Notes under the pieces: model-generated
What the model was told of the DNA's origin: nothing
The model's database searches: none
What the model saw: only the letters and a program-made list of their open reading frames with translations
In this document: positions 37,228-50,010 of the stretch, piece by piece
Numbering within the stretch: the first letter of the stretch is position 1
Layout: each line of letters opens with the position of its first letter
Translations under genes and position numbers: made by a program
Source: Monarcha castaneiventris obscurior
Lineage: Eukaryota > Chordata > Aves > Passeriformes > Monarchidae
Assembly: GCA_026261815.1 (NCBI GenBank)
Contig: JAMPIT010000890.1
Coordinates: 9,950,001-10,014,000 of the forward strand
Direction: 5' to 3'
DNA length: 64,000 nucleotides

Positions 37228-39699
37228 CTTTCCTGCCTATAAAGAAAATGCCCATAATCTAAAATCTGTTTCTCTGAGATAAAAGGTGTTAGATAACTCA
37301 ACTTAAGCATTCAGTGAATACAACAAAGAAAAGCAGGAAATAGTTTAATACCAACCCCTTACATCTAGGTACTTGAATAGTGGAAGGCAAGACCAGATGT
37401 CAAAACTCTAAATAACTTCTCTTCTTATGCCTCTGAGCACATAATTATTTTTCTTCCTAGAATCTGAGCTCATGTGAACTATATTTAAGTGGAGATAAGC
37501 ATGGAAAGTTTGACACTGCACTGTGGTATCTTTGGAAAGACAAATTAAAATATGTGTTTTATTATTCCTTATTTTCAGCCAACCAGCCCAAAACCCATTC
37601 ATTCTCTGAATATGTAATTTCAAATAAATCCCGTTTCTGTGGAATTCTGTTGAGTACCTTGTGAACCTCATGCAGCAGAAGCAGAAAACTCTCCCCTGTG
37701 CTACTTCCAGCCCCATCAGCTGAGGCCAGTGCAAACCACATCCACCAGCACTGAGGAGGCAGCATCCGCAGGAGGGGCCGTACCTGCACAGCTCCTGTGG
37801 GATGTGATCATTAAGGACCATCTGCTGGAATACTTAGTGATAATGATTGATAATGAGCAAGAGCTATCCATCAGCATAAATTGTATCACTAATGAGCATC
37901 GGCCAAGCAAAGGGGTGCTCTGAAATTTGAAACCGGCCTGATTTGTCCACCTTCCACAGCAACTTTGCACTCCTCAGCTTATATACAGATATTCACTTGC
38001 TCAGTTGCAACTGTGAAAACAGTGAAAATTACTTAGAAGATCTAAATGTCAATGCTATTTCTTGTGAAACTATAAAAAATTGGGGTTTTTTAAAGCAAGC
38101 TACACAAAGACTCTTCAATTCCAACATGTTATTTAAGCATGTATTTTTCTCTATTTCAATCCTTCAGTTCCTAAGTAAAATTTAATATTTAGCACACCTT
38201 GTCCCTGACATTCTTCTAGATCTTTCTGAGTTAATAATTCCAGACATGATCTTATCCCAAATTACAGATTAGTTTTAGCAAAGGACAGGCAACTCACTAG
38301 CTACTGTATTTTAAGAAGGACTATAAGAAACGTGGTTTCACTTTCAAGTCTTAGAATATATGAATTCATAGTGACACTTTCAAAATGGTGCATTTGCCAA
38401 TAATGCTTTCGCTCAAATTTTGAGCTCTACGTCTGGTTCCAGTATCAGTGGTACAAAAAGAATAAAAGAATAGAAGAACAAGAATATTTCCTTAATGGGT
38501 ATAATAAATCAAAATTATACCAGTAAGAAGCAATTACAGCATATTTAACTTCATAGCACTCTTACCACTCAAGTCAATCTCTAAAATTATGTGTTAATTT
38601 TCATTCAAGTGATACTAAAAAAAAAGCCTAAAATTTTCCCCCAATGCACCTCTTCTTTGACCTTTTCATTGATCAAATTGTCTCATATTCCCTTAAAACC
38701 TTTTGACTACAGTGACACTATTAGAAAGGCCATAGCTATTTAACTTGCTGCTGTCGAAATCTGCCAACACTAGCATTCATAACATTACTAAAAGGATGCA
38801 TTTTTCAAAGACTGTGGTCTTTTTATGTCTCAAACTAATGTCATACTCTCAATTCCTTGGAACCTACAAGCTGCTCAATACCAATTACTTTTTCAACACT
38901 AATTTTAAGCTTTGAATATAAGATGAAGAGTGGGGTAAGAACAAAGCCTTTCTGACTATTTCAGTACTTCTTGAAAGGAAGGATGACTCTTACGTAAATT
39001 TCACATTGATATATGTCAGGACTACTACTTTATATCTTAGCATCTATTATAAATTGGAATTTTAAAACAATGCATATTTTAAGTTTTCTCAACATAGGAA
39101 AAATTACTGGATGACCCAGAACTACTGACAATAATGCAGCAGGATCCATTAAGGTTTCCAACTGACTATCTAAGCAAAACAATATCCTTCATAAGTTCAG
39201 TTTCTAGATAAATTTGTGATCTGGAACTAAAAATGTATGATAAAACACCAAAATACCTGTTCATGAGTATAATTTTATAAGATCTCTATGAAATCAAAAT
39301 AATATGCAACTATGCTACAATAGTTATGGGCCTTCTTTTTAGAAGCAGAGCATATAAAAGTAAAGATTCATCCTGGAAATAAAGAACCTACTACAACCAA
39401 TTTTCTGTCCACTTCAACTAACACAGGTAAGAAACTGATACTGATGTCATAGTGACAATTAATTTAATTGATTAAGCAGCCACCTTAAAAATAATTTTGC
39501 CACTGTAATTGCAAAAAATAGCTTAAATGTACAGAATAATGGTTAATTAACATTAATATTCCAAATCTTCTCACTTGCCTTGTTCAGAGATAAGAACAAT
39601 GAGATTATGATGACTTTATCTTATTTATATCATTGGTAGGTAAAGATCTCTGTACTAGACTAACTGGTTTCATTTTTCTTTATAATTTTCAATTTTATT

Positions 39700-41600
39700 C
39701 CTTATCTTACAAACAGTACTACCAAACAAACCTTTCCTTGCCCACAACTTGCCAACAATTGCAACCAGGGTGATAAAACCTGGAATATATTTAGATTTGC
39801 CATTTGGGTTGGAAATCACACAAAGGAAAAAGACAAAATGATCAATCATGACACTGTATTCATAAGCTGATGAATAAGCTCTGTTGTCCCCAGAGCACTA
39901 CACCTATAGCCTTGTGCCAATCTGGCCTGCAGACACTCTGCAAATATCAATAAAAATTAGAAAAGACTCAGAAATACCTCCTTCACCAAACTAATTCTAG
40001 AAGACTTCAGTGGAAGAAGAAACATAAATTCCAAGAAATTCCCAGAGAGCAAGCAATCCCATCACTTGCAGAAAAACTTCAAATTACCCAGTATCAGAAT
40101 TATGCAGTACCAATATTCAACCAGAAATCAATGGAAATGACAATAGCTATCTCAACATCAAGATGGCTGCATGAGGAGAAACATCACTAACAAAACTATC
40201 ACCGTTCAACAAATGGATGGAGGTACCACTTAAGTTTTCAGTTATCAGCTTAAGTAAATTACCACTATACAAGTACTCTGCCTCTGCAAATACCTGTGGC
40301 TCTAAGAAGTATCTAAACAACACACTGATTAATTAGATAATTTTTTCATTGACTAATTTTTTTTTAAGCATTCCATCATCAATTAAGCAGAAATGTCCAT
40401 CATGGCAACCCCCTCCACAAAAAATAGTGGACATACAACACACAAAGTAATGGCATCAGGGTCCTTTACTTTCGGAAATCAACAATAAAGTGTTCAACAA
40501 AATACACAAACACTCATATTTTATCCCTCACCCCAAAGAAATCTATGCAGATTTTAACACCTAAAACACAGATGTTAAATCTGCAGATAGAATACAAGGT
40601 GTAGCAACTGAACCATTAACAAGGCTGACATGCCACTCTGACAATTCCTACTGTGAACTTACTTCAAAGACCACCTACGTAATTATTTAACTTCACAATC
40701 AGAGCTAAATCACTTCTCCATAAACTCCAGGGGAAAAAAAAATTTTAAAAAAAAGATTCATTCTTCTCCACTTCCCAGCACAGTGACATTAATATGTTAC
40801 CTAGATTAGCAATCCCACCAGTGTGTCACTATGACAACCCTTTTATGAAATTGTTATATCATCAAAACCCTCCTTAAATACATTCCCTCATAAGCCAATG
40901 AGTAAATTTTCTCCAAGGTGCATCCAATTTCTCCTGGAAAGTTATGCAACATCTTTTTACCCCTCAAGGCAGCAAGAATGCCACGACCAGCACGTGTGCC
41001 AGTCTCCCAGACGATGATGGCATCGTGACCTACCAGGAGTGCTCATTGGTATAAGAAAAAATGTTCACACTTAATCCCAGATACACAGGTTTCTACTTAA
41101 CCCACAATAATTGTTTAAGAATTAACTTTTAACAATCAACACGCAATATACTGACACAACCCCAAAATGTAATGACATGACAGAGATTTAAAACAGCTGC
41201 AACACCAAACCTTCGCTAAGCCTGTGGGACACATTTCCAACATTTTCACCATAAGCCTCTACTTTATCACTGATTTGCACCACAAAGTGAGTAAGTATTA
41301 TACTTCTATCAGGCTGAAATATGCCTTCACCATTATAATTTTCATAGACACTGTGATGAACATCTATGGTTTCAACTTCAAAATTGTCGTATACAGAAAA
41401 TCCACAAACACAACTTATTCCATTGAACCAGTGACCATTCAAAGTCAGCCAAACAAACTTCAACACACAGCCAGACATTTATACAATAAATCATTAATCA
41501 TTTTGATCTACACTGGCAGAAAAGAAATAGTATCAGAATGATGCCTCCTAGCCTTCAAATGATCCCCACATTAACTAAACTCATCATTAGATGAAAATTC
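39700..41600. other. G-poor, C-rich strand-skewed segment of unknown origin
   Basis: Across about 40620-41580 I count, line by line, roughly 13 percent G and 25 percent C on the + strand, a clearly negative GC skew not seen in the flanks. Overlapping frames lie at 41224-41541 (plus, 105 codons) and 41188-41478 (minus, 96 codons). Read with the vertebrate mitochondrial code, the plus frame continues past two TGA codons. Together these suggest an old nuclear copy of mitochondrial DNA. However, I could not align any part with bird rRNA, ND, COX, ATP or cytochrome b sequence from memory, and AGA and AGG codons occur in the frame. Other options are another decayed insertion or a local compositional domain. 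Confidence 0.3.
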
Positions 41601-43988
41601 CCCAAAGTCAGGAAAGCACCAAATAAATCTAATTGTATTGAGTGAGAAATGTAGATCTGCTAATATGCTTCCAAAATCTCATGATAAAAACTTGTAAAAC
41701 TGACATTTTAATCTTGCGTTTCTCAAAAAGTATTTGACTTAATGCTGTGCTAACCTATAGCTAAGCAGACGAAAATCAAATTCCACAAAACAAATCCAGA
41801 CAATCCATAAAATTTAAAAAACATCCAGTAACACATGGAGGGATATCTTTGTAGATCATTTACCTTCCAAAAATGAAGCTAGAAAGAAGAATGGATAGCA
41901 TTATTGTGTACCAAAGAGTCCATAGAGGAACTTTTCTTAGGACATAACTTTCACCCTCCTCCATTAACTTATCATCTGTCTTCTTTTTCCCTAGTAAATA
42001 ACACTCATACCCCTTCTTTCAGTCTCTTCCTCTTGCCAAAATTATCTTCATTCCACAGGTGACAGCTGTCTTTCCTTTGGGATGATCTGATGCACAGACA
42101 ATTACATCCAAAGCAATGGTTCGCACCTTGTATTTTGCATTTAAATTTGGTGCTTCTCTCAGACCTGAGAATCACTGCTGGACACAGGTCCTTTCTCTTA
42201 CATTTGAACATCAGAACCACAGAACATTCAATGATTTAAAATACAGCATATTCCATTTCTTGTTCATTATCTGAATCCTCTGGGCAGGTGAAAAAAAAAA
42301 AAAAAGACTAACAAGAAAAATAAGGGAGAAGGGGAGAAGTGAAACAGGACAATTGAGGGAGACTGAAGAGGTTTGCTGGAAGTGCTGCTACAGCTATCTG
42401 TCCTTCCATACAGATTAGAAACCACTGGAGGTGTCTGAACACCATCACAAGTGTACAACTATTTGTACACTTTGTACTTGGAGATTTGGGGAAACAGAAA
42501 CTTCACTACAGCAAGTTCTGCTTCTGTCCAGCCAGCTTTTCCTAAGCAATATGACAAGATCAAAAGTAAGATTTATCTGTGTTATTCTCAGGAGAAGTGA
42601 AGACTTGATTCAGTGTTTTCTGAGCGTACATCTCTCTTTTGAATGCTCATCTTGCACGTGTGAATGAGTCTATTATACCCTGTGAAAAAAAGTATATAAT
42701 AAGTTATTCTTGTGAAATAAGTGAAAAACACTTGGTATGGCAAAGGGACAATCACCATCACCTTTCATTTTAAAATTTTTAAAAACATTTTCCATTATAT
42801 TAATGGGCTGAGCTGATTATTAGACTTGCAAAGTCTTCCATTATATGAACTTCTTTATCAAAATAATCTTTAGTAACTTCCTGATATATTCCGCTTTTGT
42901 CAGATATGCCATTTGAAGACTCTAGAAAATTTGAGAAAACATGAAATGGATTTTCTCAAATTGACCCCAGATTAGAAACACTACTATCAAAGTTGACAGT
43001 ACTTTGCAGGTCTACTTTCTGTATTTCTGAGGGCTGGTTTATTTTCAAGGTCTGTAATATTATTCAAAGTGAAAAAAAAAAAAAAAAAAAAAAAAAGAAA
43101 GGTATATATTTACCTTAGGGCAAAATATATAGTCACACTTCTATGGTTATAATGGGAGTGCTATATGAAAGAAGAAGAAAATTAAAAATTGTGAAAGACA
43201 ACTCCGGTTTATATGGAAGAAAATTAACAGCTTAAATTTCACTTTAGTGTATAATGAGTGGATAATTGACACTCTGGGGACCTTTACTATCTATGAAAAC
43301 ACACTTCTTAATAGAAAGAAAATTAAACACCACACCTTTTTAAGTGGTCCCAAAATATTAGCAATCCTCATAAAACTAAATAGCTCAGGGAAAAAAAGAA
43401 GATTCACACTGTGCCCAAAAAGGAAGAATTATATTTTATGCATACAAACCATACTTCAGAAAACCTGCATGCCTCTGAAATTACAAAATGTCCTTGAATA
43501 TGTTTACTTGAGTAACCTGCAGCATAAGATAACCAGTTCAAAAATGAATGAAAAAAAATTAAAGATTTCCTATGTGATTATCACATAAAACTGGTATTAC
43601 AGAATAGATACTTTTTAAATTATAAAATCACTTTACATAGAACTCAAGATCATCTGCAGTCACTACATCACACACCGCCCTGACAAAAGTACCGATAGCA
43701 AGAGCTGCATGGCTTTCATCATGTGCCTTGAATTTGCAGGCATAGTTGAAGATGGAGATAGAATCCAGACTATTTCCTTTCCTAAAAAGCAGTCTATCAG
43801 AGCTGGAGTTTGGCATGTGTAACAGCAAATTTATTTCACAAAATGTTGTGGATAGACTGCTCAAACATTTCAAAATAAACCTGTTTATTTTACCTGTTCA
43901 CTGTGTGTAAATATCCAGTCATTTAGGCCAAACTTTATTCTCACAAAGCTTTCTTTTTAAATTATAGCAATCCTGCCAGTTCTCCTGA
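41601..43988. other. Unique AT-rich DNA with two long A runs
   Basis: No gene is recognised. A plus frame at 43247-43588 (113 codons) is rich in Lys, Ile and Asn, as expected of AT-rich non-coding DNA. An A run of 15 lies at 42291-42305, and one of 25 is listed separately. The skew of the preceding segment fades here. Confidence 0.55.
43072..43096. repeat. 25-base poly(A) run
   Basis: Twenty-five uninterrupted A follow TTCAAAGTG and precede GAAAGGTATATA. This is the longest homopolymer in the window. No LINE, SINE or retrocopy sequence precedes it on the + strand, so I read it as a mononucleotide microsatellite and not a retroposon tail. On a minus-strand transcript it would be a long U tract. 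Confidence 0.9.
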
Positions 43989-43990
43989 AA

Positions 43991-44342
43991 AATCATAGAA
44001 TCTTAGAAAGTTTAGAGAGGTTGGAATGGACCTTAAAGGTCATCTAGTCCCAACCCCCCTGCCATGATCTGGGACGCCTTCCACTAGGCCAGGGTGCTCA
44101 GAGCCCCATCCAGCCTGGCCCTGAGCACTGCCAGGGTGGGGCATCCACAGCCTCCCTGGCCAGCCTGTTCCAGTGCCTCACCACCCTCACAGTAAAGAAT
44201 TTCTTCCTAATATCTAACCTAAATTTCCCCTCTTCCAATTTGTGCCCTTTACTCCTTGTCCTATAACTGCAGTTCCTGATGAAGAGTCTCCCTCCAGCTT
44301 CCCTGTAAACCCCCTTCAGACACTGGAAGGGAGCAGTGGGAT
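43991..44342 (-). mobile_element. CR1-type LINE, 5'-truncated, minus orientation
   Basis: The + strand begins with AATCATAGAATCTTAG, the reverse complement of the CR1 terminal repeat. It continues with antisense CR1 text such as GGTTGGAATGGACCTTAAAG, CAGCCTGTTCCAGTGCCTCA and AAGAATTTCTTCCTAATATC. It stops abruptly after CAGACACTGGAAGGGAGCAG, the usual pattern of 5' truncation. The minus frame at 44098-44385 keeps the ORF2 C-terminal motif FRLDIRKKFFTVRVVRHWNR. It belongs to a different CR1 subgroup from the copy at 15.5 kb, judged by the 3' end and the GATCATCTAGTCC-type region, and appears better preserved. It is not mobile by itself. Confidence 0.95.
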
Positions 44343-45168
44343 AATGCTCGTTCTGAGCAATCACGTGTGAATCATTTGCTCTCATTGTTTCCAGTAAATT
44401 GTTCTAATCTCAATCCATGACTTTCATCTTCTGTGTCTCCAGTTCTTTCCAGCCTGCCCCAGGAGGAGGGGAAGGAGTAAGGAAGAAGCAGCATGGTTTG
44501 GAGCATCTCAGTGGAAGCACTAAATTGGGGAGCACCATTCCTAAATCACAACATGGATGAAGCAACCCCCCCCCTTTTCCTACATCACATAGCATATCCA
44601 TTTCATTGACATTTCTTGCCATTGTTTTGGTCAAAAGCAATCAATATTTCACAAACTACTTGTTATTTCACAAATTAGTCTCTTTTAAAAAGGGGGGATT
44701 TTAAACAACAATTATCTATTTGCAAATTAAGTTTCTACGAATACATACAGTGACTTTATATCCATTTAGGACCAACCTGGATAATTTCTTCTGGGTTCTT
44801 TTCATTCCACATCTTCATCTAAACCACTAATACCAACAAGGCTCAGTTGAGTTGCTTTCACCTTTTAGGCAACACTGTTTAACAGTATCTTTTAAGAAGG
44901 ACGTCTCTTGAATATTGCTGGCTGAAACCATTTGCCTGTTATCATTAAGGAACATGGCTGATCCATTAGAGCTATCTAAACGCAGATGTCTAGAAGTACA
45001 TAAGAGATAAACTTGCAGATAAAGAGAAAAGACATTACTGCAGGAATAATTGAGAAAAACTAGTCCAAACCCACTTAAAGGAATTAAAACCATAATTCTT
45101 CAGATAGGTAAAATTGTTTTGTCCATACGAAAAAATGTTGCTATATTTATATAGTAAATACAGATGGT

Positions 45169-45214
45169 TAAACATTTATAATTCATAATAGCTAAACATT
45201 TATAATTCATAATA
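45169..45214. repeat. 22-base direct repeat, 24-base period
   Basis: TAAACATTTATAATTCATAA plus TA occurs at 45169-45190 and again, identical, at 45193-45214, separated by GC. Identity of both copies points to a recent tandem duplication. Confidence 0.95.
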
Positions 45215-46768
45215 CGAAATTTGAGACTATTTAAAGCACTGTGATAGAGCTTTTATTACAGCACAATTGTTTGCATGCATGCTGATTTAAGAACTCTACT
45301 TCAGAAAGGTAGTAAACGTTACTGCAGTAAAGAATGAAACCATAATATTCCCTCTCCTAATCAACAAAGACTAAATTCATTCCAGGAAATATTACAAGAT
45401 AAAAATACCTGGAAGAAATAAATGTCTTCAATGGGGAAGATCTTTGATAGTTTATCCTTAAACATATCAGTTTATCTTTTTAGCACTAATTTGATGTCTG
45501 CATCTATTTTCAAGGCAAATTCTGTCATTCATGCTTTAGGAGAGGCTTTTTTAGGCATTTTTTTTCCTAATAAAGATATCTTTACTCGTCACAAAAGTGT
45601 TAACCATTTTCTGCAAGTCACTGTATTTTCTTCCTTTTTTCTAATTTTTTTTCACTTCCATAGAATAAGGATACTTTCTGGGTTTTTAGTCTGTGAAACA
45701 CAGCAGATGGAGGAAATAGTGGTAATATTTTATTACTGTCATAGTGTTTTGTGTACATCTAGTTTCCAAGAGTGGAATGACAATTAATCACTTTCAGCAA
45801 CATTTAAAACAAACAAGCCACAAAACCCAAACTAAACTTAATTTGGAAGTTTCAATCAGGCAAACAAATTTTGTTTTGTGATCCTCAAATTAGAAGGATA
45901 TGCAAACAGAAGAATTATGTATATTAATCCCAAACTCATGCAAAAAAGATACTTCAGCATCTAAGAGCTGATAAACGAAATTCCAGCCCATTATCCCTCA
46001 CATAGCTAATCTTTCCTCTGTTGAAAGCAATAGACCTCAGGAATTTTTGATAAGGCTGACACAGCAAGGACATGATCCCACACATTATTACATCTAACAA
46101 AGTACTAAGGAATAGTTAGAGCAACCTTTATAGTAGTAAAAATAATATGCTAGGCTGTATTCAGCACTGAAAGAAAAAAAATTATATAGAAGACTACCAA
46201 ATTATTCAGAGTCACAGTGAGATTAAGAAGCCAAAAGACATTTGTATCATTTTTGATCAAATATTACACTGTACGTTTTTAAAAACTCTTTCGTCCTCTT
46301 GCTTTACAGAAAATTAGCAGGTGAAGAGAAAGCAAAGCCCCTACCAAAGTAAGAGTTTTGAGCTGGTTTGATGTTCTGCTTCTTTAGGAAGCTTTGAGTT
46401 GATCAAGCACCCTCAGTGGTTCTTATTCAGGTTACTTTCTTCAGCCTATTTGACACAGGTGGATTTCCCCTTTTATTAATAAAGCAAAGGAAAATACGAG
46501 AAGGAAACAAAACAGGTTCTTAGAGGTTTCCAAGACAATAATCTTCCATCAGTAAGAGACAACCAAACTATTTAGAGATTCAGAAAAGTTACCTTCTTTG
46601 GACATAAAACACAAATTTTTTTTGATGTTTGCCATGACATGCCTCTCACACAGCAAAAATATAACATTTTCCTATTTATTATTCTCTGTTATGAAATCAG
46701 TCTTTTTTTCCCCCTCACTACCACCATCTCAGTCTCAGCTTTGTATGTTATATAATTTTCATACCTAC

Positions 46769-46791
46769 ATACACACACACACACCCCCCCC
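46769..46791. repeat. (AC)n followed by C8
   Basis: About eight AC dinucleotides run into eight C and then CG-free A-rich DNA. It is a compound microsatellite and a likely length polymorphism. Confidence 0.9.
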
Positions 46792-49700
46792 GAAAAATTT
46801 CCAAGGTAGAATGAGATTTTCATATTCTCTAAATGATTTTTGATGTTAAAGAACCACTAATAGAACAAAACATACATTCACTTACAGTAGTGTTCTTTCA
46901 GCAGCAAAGTTAGGAATAGACCTTGTCTGTTAAAAAAAGTTAGCAGTATGTTCTTACTCATTATTTTATAAGTGAAGACTAGAATTTAAATTTCAGGTGT
47001 TTAGGACACTGTCATCTTCATTCCACAATTCATTCCGTGTCCAATTTAATTCTATTCAAAGCAAAAGTGTTTCTTATTAAAGGAAGATTCCTTTTAAAAA
47101 AATTAAACTTCAAACACTGCTTTTAAAATGAAAGCAGAATCAGTGTTTGTATTTTCTTGACACTTTTACTGCTTTCTGACTATATATAGAAATTATTCCT
47201 TCCCACCTTTCTGTTTTACCTGCCAACACCTCAGATGTATGGAGTCTCACAATGAAGTTAATAGGGCTTGGACTTGCTTTGCAGATGTCAAACAGTGTAA
47301 GCACGTGCTCTGTACCTGCACATATTGGATAACCTGAGAATTACACTGAAGACCCCCAGATATGTCTAGCAGAGAAAGGTGAAGCAGGGGGACAGAAGTC
47401 CTGGTTACATTCACATTAGACGCGGGAATTCTCCCTGGCTAGATTCCATCACGTTCTGGACTCTGGAATTCAACACACATTGATAGCAGCTTGGAGCAGG
47501 TTCAGGGGACATGTTGGAGAATAGTTGAAGGACTGAAAAATAAATATTATATCAAAACTTAAAGGGCTTAATATATGAAAGACAGAGTTAAATTATGACA
47601 TGATCACAGACTGAACTCTGCTGGCTTCCTTAGATGGGTAAGTTAGTAGAGGTTACTCTGCCTTATCAGACAAAGGTATAAACATGGAAAGGGGCAGGGA
47701 CAGAACCAAAAACACCAACAAAAGGCAAAAAAAAAAGCACTAAAGCAGGACACTTTCAGACTAAAGACAAGTGTGACAGTAAATATAAAGGAGTCCTGAA
47801 ATAACCTATTAAAATGAAGATAAATCACTTGAAATTTTTCATCAGCATAGTGGAGTTTTTCCCAAGAACAGGATTTACATTAACGCAGATACTGGAATCA
47901 GAAATGGAAAAACAATTCCAGGAAAACACTGTTGTCTGTGACACTGTCACATGAACTGTCCTAGTCCTGAAATCAATTGCAATTAAGAAAAAAATTATGG
48001 TAATGATTTTTTGAAGTTGGTAAAGTTCTTCTTCTATTGAGCTTACTGTATTTCACATGAATAAAATAATAAGAATATAATAATAACGTGACTTTACAGA
48101 GATGTGCTGTCTTTTTCAACACTGACAGACATTTTCTATCGTGAATTTATTTAGTAAATTTGGAATTAAATCACAAAGGGCCCATCTAATCCTGTTAAAA
48201 AAGCAAAATTTCCTGCTAGATTCTAAATGCTCCTTAACAATTAGAAGTATTATATATGTATATAATCTATTTTTCCATATAGCGAAATGACAAAGAGTCT
48301 GATATGGATTACATAAAGAAAATAAGCTTCAAAACATAGGGAAATATCTTTAAGAGTTTCTTTCAAGTTTATTATTTTTAATTAAAGCTTCTCAGACTTC
48401 TTCTAATGCCACGAGAAACATCTCTCTGATCTTAAATGATGTTAACATTTCTCTCTGTTCGGTAAGTCTCAGTATCCTTTCAACACAATATGGAAGCATG
48501 TTGGTAACTCTTACTTTTCCTTTTAATGTATTAAATGACCTTGGTGATATTTTTACCTCAAGAAAATAAAAATCACTTGCATGTATTCTTTGTTTCTTAG
48601 CTTTGATCTCACATTTAAATTCATCTCAAATAGTGTCATCTTGCTTTTCTCAGACCACAGAGAGCATCGAGCCTTGCTACACCAGCAGTTTGATTACAGG
48701 AAGAAAGGCTGCACATTTAATGAACTCTTTATTTGATCTGCCAATGCAAATGGATTTTGATGTTATTTCTAACATTGACTTCTAAATACTTTCACCATTA
48801 GTCTAAGAAAGGATGGAAAACAAAATGGGAAAGCTAAATACCCACAGACACCATCTTACCTACATGTAGCAGCACAGAATTATCAAGGCAAAGTCTTCTA
48901 TGCTAAATATGTTGATTAACATAGGACACATAAATAAATATAATTTTTTTTGGTGCAGCATAACTGACACAAAGTTAAATAAGTAACAACAGAGAAATAA
49001 AATAAGAAGAAGGTGAAAAAATGCCTTTTGGCTGTGCATAAACTTTATGAGGAGCTGAAATTCAGATGGTGAGAAAGCTTATTCTGTATGATATAAAGTT
49101 CAGAGAAGAACAATCCAGAAACCACTCACAGACTGTGGACATAAAAGGGCAAAACTAAATCAGATTTTGAAAGGGGACTAATACCAGGAAAGGTCTAACT
49201 TCCAATGTCAATTAGTATAAACCCACAGAATCTGTATGTTTGAAAAAAAAAAGTTAAAAGCCAGGAGTTGAGAAAACTTGTAAGGCAAAACTACAATTTT
49301 TTAATTTATGTATACTTCTAGATTCTGACACAAGTGTATTGCAGATATTAAAGTGTCACATGTGGGAACAATTCCAGAATGAGTGAATAACAGGGAATGT
49401 CAATAGAGCCAGAAAGATATCAGAGTTTTTTCTACTTTGATTTCCTGGTCAGGAGCTGATTATGGAAAATAATGAATGGCCAAACATATAAATTTTTTTA
49501 ATTGCTCAAAAACCTTAAGAGACTGTGTATCATATGATAGAACAATGAAAAATGCAGAGAAGTGCTGAAAAATAAATTTTGTGTTCATATGAAAATATGA
49601 AATGGTACTACATATATTGAAGATTTGACACAAATGTTTCCAGACTTCCAAAGTAGTTACTCATAGACAATTTTAAAAAAGGTTTCTAAGTTCCTTTTGT

Positions 49701-49928
49701 TCCAATCCTACCCCTCCCACTTTATACCCATAAAAACTAAACCTCTTTCTGCAGATGAAAATACAATTCTCTACAGTTAGATGCTCCTTTTATTTGACTC
49801 TAACATAAGTGAAAATAACAACCTTTTGAAAGGAATCAGCAACTCCACTATAAAGACATGTTAGGTTGAGGTTCTAAAAAGCAGAGATTAAGTACTTTAT
49901 CAACACAATTCTTGCAGAATAGTGTCAC

Positions 49929-50010
49929 ATATAACAACATATAGTGTATATATTTTTTAACATGTACTATATTATATACTATATATATTAACATATACTA
50001 TGTTATACAA
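49929..50010. repeat. AT-rich palindromic patch
   Basis: A stretch of almost pure A and T with overlapping self-complementary words (ACATATAGTGTATATA, ACTATATTATATACTATATA and AACATATACTATGTTATA) that could form cruciform or hairpin structures. It is probably an imperfect (TA)n microsatellite enriched in TATACT words. Confidence 0.75.

Larger units (their letters stand above)
26383..39700. other. Unique AT-rich DNA, no assigned gene
   Basis: No recognisable gene. The longest frames (28933-29343, 136 codons, minus; 37408-37821, 137 codons, minus) have no domain I can identify. A GC-richer patch at about 37640-37920 carries frames on both strands and could be a conserved non-coding element or an unrecognised exon. 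Small arrays include (TTA)5 at 33605-33620, an AAC-type tract at 37192-37227 and an A/C tract at 30661-30705. Three splice-like plus-strand segments between 27.3 and 30.1 kb are listed separately. Everything else appears to be ordinary AT-rich single-copy DNA. Confidence 0.55.

Noticed and set aside
37408..37970. Overlapping minus frames in a GC-richer patch, some Cys-rich (for example GPSCGCCLLSAGGCGLH).
   Set aside because: Three frames on the same strand are open at once, which points to composition rather than coding; no conserved Cys spacing recognised.
43072..43096. Poly(A) run considered as the tail of a processed pseudogene or SINE.
   Set aside because: Upstream + strand sequence shows no retrocopy, SINE promoter boxes or target-site duplication.
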